From contig JAJKFJ010022734.1 of NCBI GenBank assembly GCA_027382625.1, forward strand, positions 1-64,000: a DNA stretch of 64,000 nucleotides, written 5' to 3'. Both the position numbers and the translations under genes were made by a program. This DNA is from Tetmemena sp. SeJ-2015 (Eukaryota; Ciliophora; Spirotrichea; Sporadotrichida; Oxytrichidae). Below, piece after piece: positions 9,886 to 20,529 of this stretch. Each line of letters starts with the position of its first letter. The first letter of the stretch is position 1. The notes under the pieces are model-generated. The model was not told the origin of the DNA, ran no database searches, and worked only from the letters and a program-made list of their open reading frames with translations.

Positions 9886-12243
9886 ATGGATAAAATCACA
9901 AATCTACCCGACCCCTTGAACGACCGCATGATGGCTGAAGTTCCAACTCCGCCTCAGCAACCCCTACCGCATCACATTCTATTTTCAATTACTAATCCTT
10001 ATTTTAAATAAGAGATCAACATTTATTGAATCTGTGATATGAATGAATAATGTTTGGATTATGAGTGATTCTATTTCCAGCAAGCAAGAAGCGCGGGACA
10101 TTAGAAGTGCCAGACTGGATCGCATTGAAAGAACACTTGATGCAGGAAGGGAGAATGTACAAGACTGACCTAGTACAGCTCATTAGAGATGTTACTGAGA
10201 TTATGAGTAAGTATTGCTATCGAGGTGGACTCAACCAAATATCAACTTCACAAGCATTATATTTTTTACAATTATACTTAAATTATGAGCATCAGAATTT
10301 GACTGTATTCGATCTATGCATTTAAATGTACCTGAATATATCTTTCATTTAATTTTAATGTATATAAGGACTTATTTAATTTCATGCAGTTTTGCGGGAA
10401 TTTAGCATGTGCTTAAGTTATTTAATGGGGATTTGTGCTTCTATATTTACAATCACCAGAAATCTATAAGATTTCCTTCATTTCACCCATTCTGTATTTC
10501 GATAAAGCAAGCGTTAAAACATTAGCATTCTCCTATATTTCTTTCCTGAAACTTGTATAATTTTAAAAAATGGCTCCTTCCTTGGCTACTTTATAGTTTG
10601 GAAGCTTCGAATTTCACTACTTATTTATTTAGTTAAAACCCTGGTATATGGGACTAGCTGACTTTAAATATAGAAAAGGAGCCCAATTTATTAACAGTAG
10701 AGGAGCCAGCAGTTATAGTAGGAGATATTCATGGACAGTACTACGATTTAGTGCACTTATTGGATAAGGCAGGGGATCCCTCAAACCTCAAGTAAGGAAA
10801 ACTTATAAACTTATGGATGGAATAGTTACGTGTTTTTGGGAGACTACGTGGATAGAGGTATCTACTCACTCGAGTGCTTGATGCTCCTCTTCTCAATTAA
10901 AAATCGCAATCCCATTCATTTCATCAGAGTTATGATGTTGATTAATTAAAGTAAGCAGGAGATTATTAGACTAAGTAATTTGTGTAGCTGAACTTCCCTC
11001 AAAACTTCTACTTGCTGCGTGGGAATCACGAATGCAGAGGCATCACTGAACACTTTACCTTCCGATAAGAGGTGCTTGACAAATTTGACTTGGAAGTGTA
11101 TGACTTAATAATGCTGTGCTTTGACACCATGCCTTTGGTGGCTGTGGTTAATCAACAGTATCTGTGCATGCACGGAGGAGTCTCTCCGCTCTTGAAAACA
11201 CTCGACTCCGTCAATAACATACAACATACACATGCATATTCATACATGTCGTATTTATGAATAATTGAACTGAAATTTAATCATTTCAGATGAATGATGA
11301 ATTCATTATAGCTTACCATTATATCTTATCTTCATAAATTGAATGAGGTGAGCCGCTTTTAGGAAATCCCGCTAGAGGGGATGCTGTGCGATATCGTGTG
11401 GGCGGACCCAATTGATGACGAAGTAGCAGACAGGTATGAATTCATGGACAACCCAGAGCGAGCATGCTCCTACAAGTATGGCTTGAATCCCGCGAAGAAG
11501 CTACTTGACGACAACGATCTCACTCTCTTGGTCAGAGCTCATCAGGTCCAAGTACAGGGCTACAAAATGCACTATTGGGAGAAACCTTAGAGTCTACCCA
11601 CAGTTATCACTATTTTCAGTGCGCCTAACTATTGCGACTGCTATAAGAATAAGGCTGCACTTAAGAATACAATATAAATTGACTATTAGATTGACTATGG
11701 CTTTAATTTTGCAGTGATAAAGTTGGAAGGAGAGAATTTCAGTATTAAGAACTATGAGGAGGTTCCACATCCTTATCATCTGCCAGGAGGAATCAATTTG
11801 TTCCAGTTCAGTATGCCATACTTGGCAGACAAGGTACTAGATATGCTCTATCACATCCTCAAAAAAGGTGACATCCCCTTGGATCAATATAAGTTAAATG
11901 TTTCATTTGTAAGTTAGTTGCTTATTTCACTATGGAAAAAGAGGACATGGAAAATCCCGATGATATTGACTTCCACCGACTTCTATTGGCTGCTGGAAAT
12001 GCTAACGATGCAAATGTCATGAAGAATAAGATCAATGCGGTTTCTAGAATGCGCAGAATGTACAAGAACCTCAAAGAAAACCATGACATCCTACTTCAAA
12101 TTATTGCTAATTAGATATCGTTCCTAGTTGAATAACCCATATAATATATATTTGACTATAAGATGGTCAACGATGGCAGAATTCCAAGAGGACTGTTGCT
12201 AGAAGGAAAACCAGCAATCAGAAATCGCTCTGAAAGAGTTTGA
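9886..12243 (+). CDS. calcineurin-type Ser/Thr phosphatase catalytic subunit (PP2B/PPP family)
   Basis: Full-length PPP phosphatase. After an N-terminal segment (PTPPQQPLPHHILFPASKKR) the metallophosphatase signatures appear in order: GDIHGQ (10724), GDYVDRG (10840), GNHE (11021), LCMHGGVSP, then the Trp-Ala-Asp-Pro loop, VRAHQ and FSAPNYCDCY. A C-terminal helix, acidic part and tail DGRIPRGLLLEGK follow; TGA 12241. This tail resembles the autoinhibitory end of calcineurin A, which acts with a Ca-binding B subunit. VRAHE of the family is VRAHQ here. Introns: 10207-10673 (long, probably holding an IES), 10792-10825, 10951-10987. Five IESs are placed, each restoring a conserved segment. Confidence 0.9.
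9976..10067. other. IES, pointer ATTCTATTT, 92 nt
   Basis: ATTCTATTT (9 bp) at 9976 and 10068. Removal deletes a stop and joins PLPHHILF to PASKKRGTLEVPDW. Confidence 0.9.
10895..10943. other. IES abutting an intron, pointer AATTAAA, 49 nt
   Basis: AATTAAA at 10895 and 10944. The second copy ends directly at the GTAAGC donor of intron 10951-10987. Removing both joins LLFSIK to LNFPQNFYLLRGNHEC as in the PPP family. Confidence 0.9.
11214..11333. other. IES, pointer ATAA, 120 nt
   Basis: ATAA at 11214 and 11334. The insert contains an in-frame TGA. Removal gives LDSVNKLNEVSRFQEIP, matching the calcineurin loop before the Trp-Asp motif. Confidence 0.85.
11656..11709. other. in-frame IES without stop, pointer TGCA, 54 nt
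   Basis: TGCA at 11656 and 11710. The 54-nt insert has no TGA and would add 18 residues, but family comparison requires NKAAVIKLEGENF after removal. It is not bounded by GT/AG. Confidence 0.8.
11890..11909. other. IES, pointer TAAGTTA, 20 nt
   Basis: TAAGTTA at 11890 and 11910. Removing 20 nt restores the frame PLDQYKLVAYFTMEKED. Confidence 0.85.
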
Positions 12244-13306
12244 CCTTAGCATCAGAGCTCGACAAAGAAAATGAGAAGAGGCCACCTCGAAGAATATGCT
12301 CGTTTTTCATTTCTTTATATTCCTTAGAGTAAGAAGAATATGAATTTGATTTGGAATAAATGCATCATTCTTGAATGTAAAGTAGATAGAAGCAAATCTT
12401 ATATCTCATCACAAAACTATAAAGGTTTTCGCTCCAATGCAAAATATATTAAGAGATTTTTAGATTAGTTAATTCTATGAGAATACAAAATCCTCATTGA
12501 TAGTCCAATTTATAGTTAAAATCTTTAAATCAATAGGAATTTGCTCAATCGTCTTCAAATAAACCCATGATAAAGAAAAGAGATTAAACGAATCAATATT
12601 TAAATACAAATTGAAATTAGAAGAATATTTATTGCATTGATCAAATTTGTTCTTATCTATATTTATGCTAGAACGACTATGTGCAAGTCTATTATATGTG
12701 GTCAGCAGTAAATTCTGACAAAATATGTACATGAAGTGTAAGAGAGCACGTGGTACTCTTTTTTCACTGCAATTTGGAAATTATGTTATCATTTGAGTTT
12801 ATAAATGAGTGTTTATGAGTGCTATTGTTTTATTGACCAATAATTGAGCATTTTAAATCCACTGCAGATTCCTTCTCAATGAGGTTGCTTACTTGTGTTA
12901 CTGGTCAAATTTTATTGTTATTATATTGATCTGTACCTATTTATCTTAACCTGATTAACTATACTTGCTGTATTACTCTACTATTGCCCTAAATTTTCAT
13001 GCACGAGAGAGTGAAAAGTTAAAGCACTCTGCTATTTACAATTTTAGTTAATTACTATACTGCTTGCTTTCTTGATCTTCAGTTAATTTATTGAATGTTC
13101 ACCTAATTCGTGTCTGTGTTCCAGATCTTGCCTCCTCTGTCAATACTGTTATTTCACAGTGTAAGATGTTTAGTATACCCAAGAGTGTGCGCTTCCCTCA
13201 CTGCTATTCAATGAGTATGTTAAAGCAGCATAATATATTACTAAATAGTTTGAAAATTCTAGCTATTTATAATCACTAACATTGATCAAGCAATCAATGT
13301 AATTCT
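12244..13306. other. AT-rich spacer
   Basis: No supported gene. An 85-residue standard-code ORF (minus, 12475-12732) reads somewhat protein-like but has no domain, no partner exons and no clear start, so I leave it unassigned. Confidence 0.45.
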
Positions 13307-15277
13307 TCACATGTCAAATTCTACATTGATCAAACTCTTTATTAGTTTATTTGCTTTCTCTTTATTGATCAAAATCTTAACCAATCTAAAATCAAAGGGT
13401 TTAGTAGGGTTGTGGTCGCTATCCTCTGAACCAAATTTAAACATGAATATCAAATTAAATAATTTTTGACCAGCAATTGAGAGTCTTGTGGGTTGAGCTT
13501 ATCTAGGATTGAGATTGTTTGATTTAGAGATAGATTGCGCAGCTTGTTAGCCTGGAGTGAGTCTATTGTACCTTGCCATCTCCTCCTCAAACTTCCGTCT
13601 GCGTTTTTCCTTCACTATCAAAACTATCTTCACAATTGCTACAGTTATTATGATGAGAGGTATTGCGATCACTATCGCTAACCATTAACAAGCATTAAAT
13701 GATTGATGTGAAGTTGCTTTTATTGAACCACCAAGGAATTCCTCCGCTCTCATCCTCCGGGCTTAAGTGCTCATAGTTAAGCTAACTAGCGCAGATCTTG
13801 CCCAGGTCGGTTAAATTCTAACCAGTTATGACGTCTTTAACTTTCATAGAATCAAATAGCTGGATGATGGTGTCATATGAGCACTAGAACTTGTCGTTGC
13901 AAGTAGCACTTGCAAGCTTAACTAACTCATCATTCGCGGAGACCTTAATATAGTAGTTCTTGCTGTTAAACTACACGGGTGGGATGGGAGTGATATCTCC
14001 TCGCTAATAAAACTCAATCACTATGCTTGAAGAATAAAAACGCTACTCTGAATAGAAGCTCTTCTTTTAATTTAAGAGTAGTCTCCTTCGAATAACTTGT
14101 CTTTATCAGAATCAGGAAACTGAATTCCAAGTCCCTTGAAGATAGCCCAGATCTGCTCAATTGAAGTTTGATGGTACCAAAACTTTTGATTATTGAGATA
14201 CTACTTTTCCTTTTCAAGAATACCAACTTGAGCCTTAATCTTGGAGTTGAAGATATTTTCCAAGAAGCCAAAAATTTCTTGATTTGCCAATTGAATCACA
14301 GTTTGATTAGCATAGCGAAGCTCAACTCATGTATTTAGACTAAAAGGACTTTACTTTTTGAATCTGCTCTGGCGTTAATGTGTACCCTTTGTATTTCATC
14401 TCTTTCTCATTCGCTAAAATTTCTTGTCCAAGCGAATAAAGCAAATCATAGGCTTTGCCATCCTTGCCTACATCTACTGTAAGTTTTAGACTATCTGCGA
14501 TCGCTTGCATGTCTTTAGAGTAAGGAGCAAAATTAGAGCAAGAAATTTATAAATGAAAGATGATTATTAGCAAGATTGGATTAATGTCTGTGTCGTTGAT
14601 AGATGAGTAGTCTTAAATTTCTCCTAAAATGTTGCACTGGTGGTGACTATAGCCATTGAAGAGCATTGAGAAAGGAGTACCTGCATTAGAATGAATGGGA
14701 ATACTCTGAATGTTGTTAAACAGAGGGAATCCTTGTAAGGAAGTCTCCAGATCATTTAAGTTATCAACTGCGAGGGGTGGCTACACATATACTAATTATA
14801 ATTTAAGGCACTCCCACTTGAGTTTAATTATCCCAAAGTTTTTCTTGAAGTCCAGAGGGATAAAATCCACTCATGAAAGCTTGGGCAGAGACGAGAGATG
14901 CGTCATCGTCAATTGAGAATGCGTAAAACTCTTTTGAATCTGGCTTAGACTCAAAAGTTTTTGGGTTTCAATGTACCTTCGACTAAAAAGAAATATGAAT
15001 TTAAATGTCCCATATATTATAGACGCATCTCTTTTCCCATGAGGTACATTTGTCTATGCCCCATAGCTGTGAGCTGCCCACCCTTTTCTGTATATATGAC
15101 TTTTGAGTAAGCAGGATCTATCATAGATGGCTCTTAAGGAGCTACTTGTCCATTAGCTACGAAGTTGAACACATAGAGCAATTAATCTGCTTCCGCTTAT
15201 ACTGATGTCGGTCCTTGCATTAATCCAACCATCAATGCTGCTGACAAAGTCATCTTTATCTGCTTTATTCTTTTCAT
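13307..15277 (-). CDS. histidine-acid-phosphatase-like membrane protein, probably inactive
   Basis: Type I membrane protein of roughly 560 residues. ATG 15277 gives a signal peptide (MKRIKQIKMTLSAALMVGLM). The fold signatures of histidine acid phosphatases follow: GGQLTAMGHRQMYLMGKEMR, SIPIHSNAGTPFSMLFNGYS, and DYSSSIVIEFYQRGD. Near the C-terminus is one transmembrane helix (WWLAIVIAIPLIIITVAIVK) and a basic cytosolic tail (KEKRRRKFEEEMARYN); TGA 13309. The N-terminal catalytic RHG is replaced by ANG in VFNFVANGQVAP, and the proton-donor HD by HQ in WYHQTSIEQIW, so a pseudoenzyme is likely. Four IESs are placed. Confidence 0.8.
13680..13725. other. IES, pointer AACCA (TGGTT on the coding strand), 46 nt
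   Basis: AACCA at 13680 and 13726. It sits at the start of the transmembrane helix; removal gives GGIPWWLAIVIAIPL. Confidence 0.9.
14030..14073. other. IES, pointer AAGA (TCTT on the coding strand), 44 nt
   Basis: AAGA at 14030 and 14074. Removal deletes a stop and restores the family strand FEGDYSSSIVIEFYQ. Confidence 0.85.
14320..14365. other. IES, pointer GCTC (GAGC on the coding strand), 46 nt
   Basis: GCTC at 14320 and 14366. Removal deletes a stop and joins KGYTLTPEL to RYANQTVIQLANQE. Confidence 0.75.
14935..14995. other. IES, pointer TGAAT (ATTCA on the coding strand), 61 nt
   Basis: TGAAT at 14935 and 14996. Removal deletes a stop and joins QYMGHLNS to KEFYAFSIDDDASLVSAQ. Confidence 0.85.
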
Positions 15278-15550
15278 CAGGAGATTAAAATTCTATATTT
15301 CAAAAAATGATTAATCATTATTTATAATGGCAGATACTTTGAATATGTTGTTGACTGAGTTAGTTTCTTTTTCAACCCTGTTTTAAGAAATTATAATATT
15401 TTAAGAAAGACTATGATAGAGAGATGATTTTAATCCTTCCTGCCTATCTTAAATTATTGAGGTTATAAATTGCTTGTCTTAATTATTGCTTTAATAAATT
15501 GTTATTTAAAATTGCGCTAAATCCACTTTATTAATTGAATTCAAAAAGCA

Positions 15551-18220
15551 ATGGACGAAATAGTTCACTCTCAGCAGATCTAAAGCTCTCAAGTCTAGAG
15601 CTAGATACACTCTCAGCAACAACAAGGTAACAATAATTATCTATCAAACTTTGAAACATCAAAGCCAATTGCTTAAATTCTAAATGAGAAGAGATGTTGA
15701 TAATTGGTATCGTAGTTGATGGTATGAGCCAGCCAAGAATGTCAGGAAATATGGGCATGGAGGGAAGTGGCGGTAGTGAGTCTCTCCGCAAGTCTGTGAG
15801 ACATATTTTCTATCCTCAAATTTATGAAATGCAGTTTTAAATGAGAGTACAATAGCAGGAAGATTAAGAAAAATCAGCTTCAAAGATGAGCAAAAGCTTC
15901 AAGGAGACTATCAAATTCGATTCTTCTCTTTACAAGAGTGATGACAGCAGCGAAGGAGAGCAAGAAGATAATGAATTCAAACAGCAAAGTACAAAAGGAG
16001 CATTTTGTAATATACTAGATTCATAAGTGATGAGGGTGAGGATTACATGGATGATAGCTAGGCAAGAAAGAGGAAGGGTGTATCGCAAAGATCTTAGAAA
16101 ACAAGAAAAACCTAGGACATGAATTCTTAAGGTGCATCACAGGGAGGAGATATGCTTACCGAAACTTAAAGAGACAGAAGACTTGCAGCTAGAAATGTTA
16201 ACAAAAAAGTTATCGCCCTAGCGTCAATAAGAACTATAATTTGAAATCTTAAGAGTTATTTAACTAGGCTTTGATTGATGAGATTAAGTAGAGAGAGGCT
16301 GAATCTTCAAAGCAGAAGAAATTCCTTAGCATGAAGGTCGATCCTATGTGCGAGCTAACAAAGGTAGCAGTGATGGAGGATTATTCTTGCTATATGCAGC
16401 AAGATGACATCTCTTACAACGACAAGGGAGAGCACACTAAGTTTTTCAAGATGTAGTTGCTCGTTAGAGATGACAACAAGAAGTGGTTTGTATGGGTACA
16501 GTAAGGCAAAGTTGGCTAGGAATCTACAGCTCCTACAAAGGTTCAAGAGTTCTTCAACAGATATGAAGCTATGGTAGACTTTGAAAGATAATTCCAGAAG
16601 AAGACTGCGGGCGATAAGTGGAAAGACAGAGAGTGGTTAGCAGTAGGCGCAAATAGAAGAGCAGCTCCTGGTGCATTCAAGCTAATTAACAGAGAGCCAC
16701 TTGTATAGATAATGATTAAATCAACTTGTGGTTATGATTAATTATATTAAAGAGAGCAGGACAAAGAACTTTTAAAGACTTTGACTAACTAGCAGAATCT
16801 CATTCTTCAATTAATTATAGCAGATTTATAACTTGATTTAAGTAAAGTACAGCACCTTAAATTAAGAATAGAGAGGGACAGGAAAATCAGCAGGTGAAGA
16901 AATTCAAAGAAGAGTCTGTGTAACAATTGATAGCTAGAGCTTGGGATCTTGACCTAATGAGACAAGTTATGCTTGATATGTAATTAGATGTAGAAAAGCT
17001 CCCAATGGGAAAGCTTACTAAAGATCAAATCAACAAAGCATTCAAGATTCTAAAGGAAATTCAAAAAGTTCTTCTCACCTAGAAAATTTATTCTTATTAT
17101 CAATTTGATCACTCATTAAATAAAAGCGGAGGAAATGAGAGCTTGATAGCTGCTCTTACTTAAGACTTTTATTAGATTCTCCCTCACAATTTCGGAATGA
17201 AGAAGCCTCAACAGATAGATCACTTACTGAGAATAAAGGAGAAGATGAAGATGCTCGAAAATCTTTAACACATTGCTAATGCTCACAACCTCATTGTCAA
17301 TTCAGAGTTTAAAAAAGAAGCTTAGTTGATTTATTTTTGTCTTGCAAATTTGAGTACGAGTTGAGAGCTAATCATCCAATCGATGTGCAGGGCTATCTTC
17401 TTTCTAGCATTATCAGTTAATTACAGCGAGATACCCCTCTCTTTAATGTGATAGAAAAGTCGTTCAAATGCACATAGATAGACCAGCAAAATCAGTAACT
17501 GGATCTTCAGATCATGAACATATACTCAATTAACAAGGCGAAGAATTAGAATAGATATATTTTGTCTTAAAGCGAGCGAGAAACTCAGATTCCTTCCTTA
17601 TGAACGCAAACTCCATAATAAGTTCATGCTTTGGCACGGATTGAAATAGTATTCTCTTGCTTCAGTTCTTAGAGAGGGACTCAAACTACCCTCCGATCAA
17701 GCACCTGCCACCACTTTCATGTACGGAAAGGGAATATACTTCTCTGATACCTTCACAAAAGCTAATTGAATTCATTAAAACAAATTCTTGATCAAAAGCA
17801 TTCAAAGATAGTATGCTCCCAAATACGAAGCAGGGACAGGGATTCGCTTTGCTATGTGCAGTAGCTCTTGGAGACATGCATCCTGTCTTCGGGCCCTATC
17901 AAAAATCGAGCCCACCTCAGTTCTGTCATTCAGTCTACGGAGTGGGTCTTAAAAAGCCTAAGATACAAGGTATAAGAGATCTTAATAGCAGAGACTAAGA
18001 GCATTTCATGTTCTCAGATGCCCAAGATGAAAATGACAACTACATTCCAGAAGTAAGAGCTCTATTCTTCCCCACTGGAAAGATGGCTGAGAATCCTGAT
18101 GTGTAGCAAAAACCACCAGGAACTCCTGAAATCGAGCGCAAATATAATGAGTATGTGGTTTATGACGAGTCTCAAGTCAAGATTTAATATTTAGTGCAAT
18201 TTAGTTACAACATTTACTGA
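15551..18220 (+). CDS. poly(ADP-ribose) polymerase, WGR + regulatory + catalytic domains
   Basis: PARP1/2-type enzyme. ATG 15551 opens a disordered Ser/Gln/Gly-rich N-terminus. The WGR domain follows (FFKMQLLVRDDNKKWFVWV, then QQGKVGQ, near 16440-16520), then the helical regulatory domain (KLPMGKLTKDQINKAFKIL) and the ART catalytic domain: FMLWHGLK (17619), MYGKGIYFSD (17719), QGFALLCAVALGDM, EYVVYDESQVKIQYLV. The H-Y-E triad (WHG, GIYFSD, NEYVVYD) is intact, so chain-forming activity is expected. It would act in the nucleus on DNA breaks, binding via WGR. TGA 18218. Three IESs are firm; further breaks near 15690, 16740-16870 and 17345 are less well resolved. Confidence 0.9.
16002..16018. other. 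IES, pointer ATT, 17 nt
   Basis: ATT at 16002 and 16019. Removal joins STKGA to FISDEGEDYMDDSQ in frame. The short pointer makes the boundary less secure. Confidence 0.6.
16189..16217. other. IES, pointer CTAG, 29 nt
   Basis: CTAG at 16189 and 16218. Removal joins RDRRLAA to SVNKNYNLKSQELFNQ in the frame leading to the WGR domain. Confidence 0.8.
16737..16809. other. candidate IES, pointer ATTAATTATA, 73 nt
   Basis: The 10-bp repeat ATTAATTATA occurs at 16737 and 16810 between the WGR and regulatory domains, where the frame must change. Removal alone does not reach the downstream frame; at least one further event before 16880 is needed. Confidence 0.45.
17590..17593. other. tandem-repeat frame break: TTCC TTCC TT, 4 nt
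   Basis: TTCCTT at 17590 and again, overlapping, at 17594. Removing 4 nt gives ETQIPYERKLHNKFMLWHG, the normal entry to the PARP catalytic core; as written the frame hits TGA at 17600. It looks like a zero-spacer IES with overlapping pointers. Confidence 0.6.
17756..17792. other. IES, pointer CAAAAGC, 37 nt
   Basis: CAAAAGC at 17756 and 17793. Removal deletes a stop and joins SDTFTKA to FKDSMLPNTKQGQGF within the catalytic domain. Confidence 0.9.
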
Positions 18221-19613
18221 GTTTATAATAAAATAAGTTTGCTTTTCATAATAAAATTATGAATTCTTGCTTGAGAGTAATTATATCTTTTTGTCTATCT
18301 ATTTTTAAAATTAAATAAAAAGCGATATCTCAAACTTCCAGAATTATTTCCTTACTATTTTGACTTCTCCACTATTATTACACCTAATAGAATTAGTTCA
18401 TACGATAGAGCATGTAGCTTTATGCTAATATGCTTCACACACATTCAGGTTCAGGTAAACTTTAGTTTTTAGCTTTAGATTTGATCTTTAATTCAATTCC
18501 ATTCTGGTAGAAAAAGCGAATGTAAGCTTTTATTCTTTCAAACTCTGACCTTGTTATCTTCACTAGGTGTATTAATATGAATGCCATGTACATGAATTTC
18601 AAGATTTTCAGAAATCTTATTGCTATAGCATTAAACCGCATCAAATTCGTCATTGGTTTGTTTGCCTAGTTTATCATACAAAATAAATTTGCTTCTTAAT
18701 AAATTTTTTTATATTTTGAAGTTTTAGAAAGTTTGAGATAGAAAAAATACTTTTTTAATTCTAGAGCAAAAAACTTGGAACTTTCTTTTAAAGTATTCTG
18801 CAAGAATGAATGATCGCTTTAGAAAGAGCAAAATGTAGAGAGAGTACATTCCAATTTTAAGAAGTCTTTTTCTGTCAGCAACCAGATACTCAAAGTTTTT
18901 CTTTATCATAAACCAGACCCCCACCACCTTCTCCTCATAGGTAAATTAAAGAAATCTAATTACAAATTTTAAAACATTCATTAAAATCATATTTTAAAAT
19001 TTATATTTTAGAGAGGAGAATTGTAAAAAAAATGGAAATTAAAGTATTTAATATAATTGCAAGCATTCTTAAAGAGGAATTTTGATTTTTAATAAATATT
19101 TGTCTAAGATAGATCAAGACCATTTCCCTTTAAAATATTTTGTCATAGCGAAAATTTTTGGACAAACAATTTAAATTTTTGCTATGAGAGCTTTAAAACA
19201 AGAATGAAATTTTTTTTAAAAAAATATACACAAAAGCAATAAGCATTTTTATAATGAGAAAGTGATTCTATTGTGAGTAAATTTGAATATCACTTTATAA
19301 TAATTTTTGCTTTAAATTTATTATAGGCAAATTCATCCATACACACATCACATCTTTTAGTTTTCTTTATATTAAGCCACTTCATTAGACAAGACTCATG
19401 CACGTAAGCTAAAGAACCTTTACAAGAACATACATCTTCCCTCAAGTCAGATAGATCGCCCTCAGATTAGCAATATCTACAAATTTATTTATAAACAACT
19501 TTCATCATAAAATTAGATACTTAATTTTACAGCATTCAGCATTGAAATGAAATTACATTTTAATAAGATTATCCAATATTTTATTATGCTTACTTTGAAA
19601 AAATTTGTGGTTA
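18221..19613. other. AT-rich spacer with one weak minus-strand reading
   Basis: Mostly very AT-rich. On the minus strand 18927-18435 the ciliate-code frames read partly protein-like (EDNKVRV, SEFERIKAYIRFFYQNG) but switch frame at least once without a pointer I can place. A gene is possible but not supported. Confidence 0.35.
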
Positions 19614-19945
19614 ATATTATACGTTCAGCCCCGATTTTTCAAAAACTTTTCAGTCTCCTTCTGTAAGACCTGGACGAACTAGGACGAAGCACTTTCCATC
19701 TGGGTTAAAACTTGGTACTGTAAGCGCTCCTTGTCGGCCGAGTATTGCTAGAAAAATGTCCAAAAAAAAAGTAATTTTACTTTATTAAATCCTACAATTG
19801 AAGGGTTATTTATGGACTGCAACATGCCAATCATGGATGGATTTGAAGCACTTCTCTAAGTTCAGTAAAAAGACTAAAACAGTGGCTACTTACTGGCAAG
19901 CTGGCTTCCTTGCCAGTATCAAAAATCGGGGCTGAACGATAATAT
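19614..19945. mobile_element. 332-bp element with terminal inverted repeats
   Basis: Left arm CGTTCAGCCCCGATTTTT (19622-19639) and right arm AAAAATCGGGGCTGAACG (19921-19938) are perfect 18-bp inverted repeats. The inversion extends outward through ATATTAT / ATAATAT with one extra base on the left. Inside are a GC-rich block (19650-19745), a hairpin (ACTGGCAAG...CTTGCCAGT, 19890-19915) and a response-regulator-like coding fragment. There is no transposase, so it is non-autonomous. It could instead be a germline-limited MDS carrier. The GC-rich arms stand out sharply from the AT-rich surroundings. Confidence 0.7.
19794..19860 (+). pseudogene. response-regulator receiver fragment
   Basis: Reads GLFMDCNMPIMDGFEALLQV with TAA as Gln. 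This is the phosphoacceptor region of a receiver domain (Asp in the MDCNMPIMDG motif), as in ciliate hybrid histidine kinases. Only about 20 residues match, with no kinase or other receiver motif nearby. It is a stray MDS of another gene or a captured fragment inside the inverted-repeat element. Confidence 0.6.
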
Positions 19946-20025
19946 TGAATATTAAGTACAAAAATCAAATTTATCATTAAATGAAAAATTTTTCGATTTC
20001 CTAAATCTAATTTTTTCCTTGAAAA

Positions 20026-20529
20026 TCATCTATGTGTAGTTAGTTATAAGCTTTCATTAAGTTTACTTTAATAAATAAATAGAATTGTATAAACGATTAA
20101 TCTACATTCTTTTATGACAGTCTGAGCTTTATTCTTATCTATCAGCTGCTTCTTTACTTCCTCTTTGCTAAAAAGTGTTTATTGCTTCTCAGTTATGATC
20201 TTCTTTACTTGTTTTTATTCCTCAATTTCTTGATAGCACTGATTTTGTGATTATGATAATTCTTGATCAATATTGCTTTAATTAGAGTTGATTAGTTCTC
20301 TAGCCATCTTGTTCTCAAACTCTTTTAGTTATTATATCAAATATTGTTCGCTCTCCGTTCTTGACTGGTTTATTCTGGTAGGTTCAGTTTAGCAGCCATT
20401 GATTTCTTGAAATAAATAGTACAGGTTCTCTGTATGAAAGGCTGTCATAATTTCGCTTGAAGAAGCTGAAGAAGAAGAGGAGGAGGAAGAAGAAGAAGCA
20501 GAGAGCTAAAATGTATTTGCACTTTCCAT
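20026..20529 (-). CDS. coiled-coil protein with poly-Ser N-terminus, function unknown
   Basis: One uninterrupted ciliate-code frame of 167 codons from ATG 20529 to TGA 20028. It has a run of about 13 serines broken by one alanine near the N-terminus, then a charged helical body (QLKEFENKMARELINSNQ, EEQKQVKKIITEKQ). Eleven or more Gln are encoded by TAA/TAG. The last 20 residues are AT-rich and hydrophobic and may be read-through beyond the true coding end or an unrecognised IES. No known domain. Confidence 0.55.

Noticed and set aside
12475..12732. An 85-residue minus-strand ORF
   Set aside because: Isolated in AT-rich DNA, with no flanking coding segments, start context or recognisable family.
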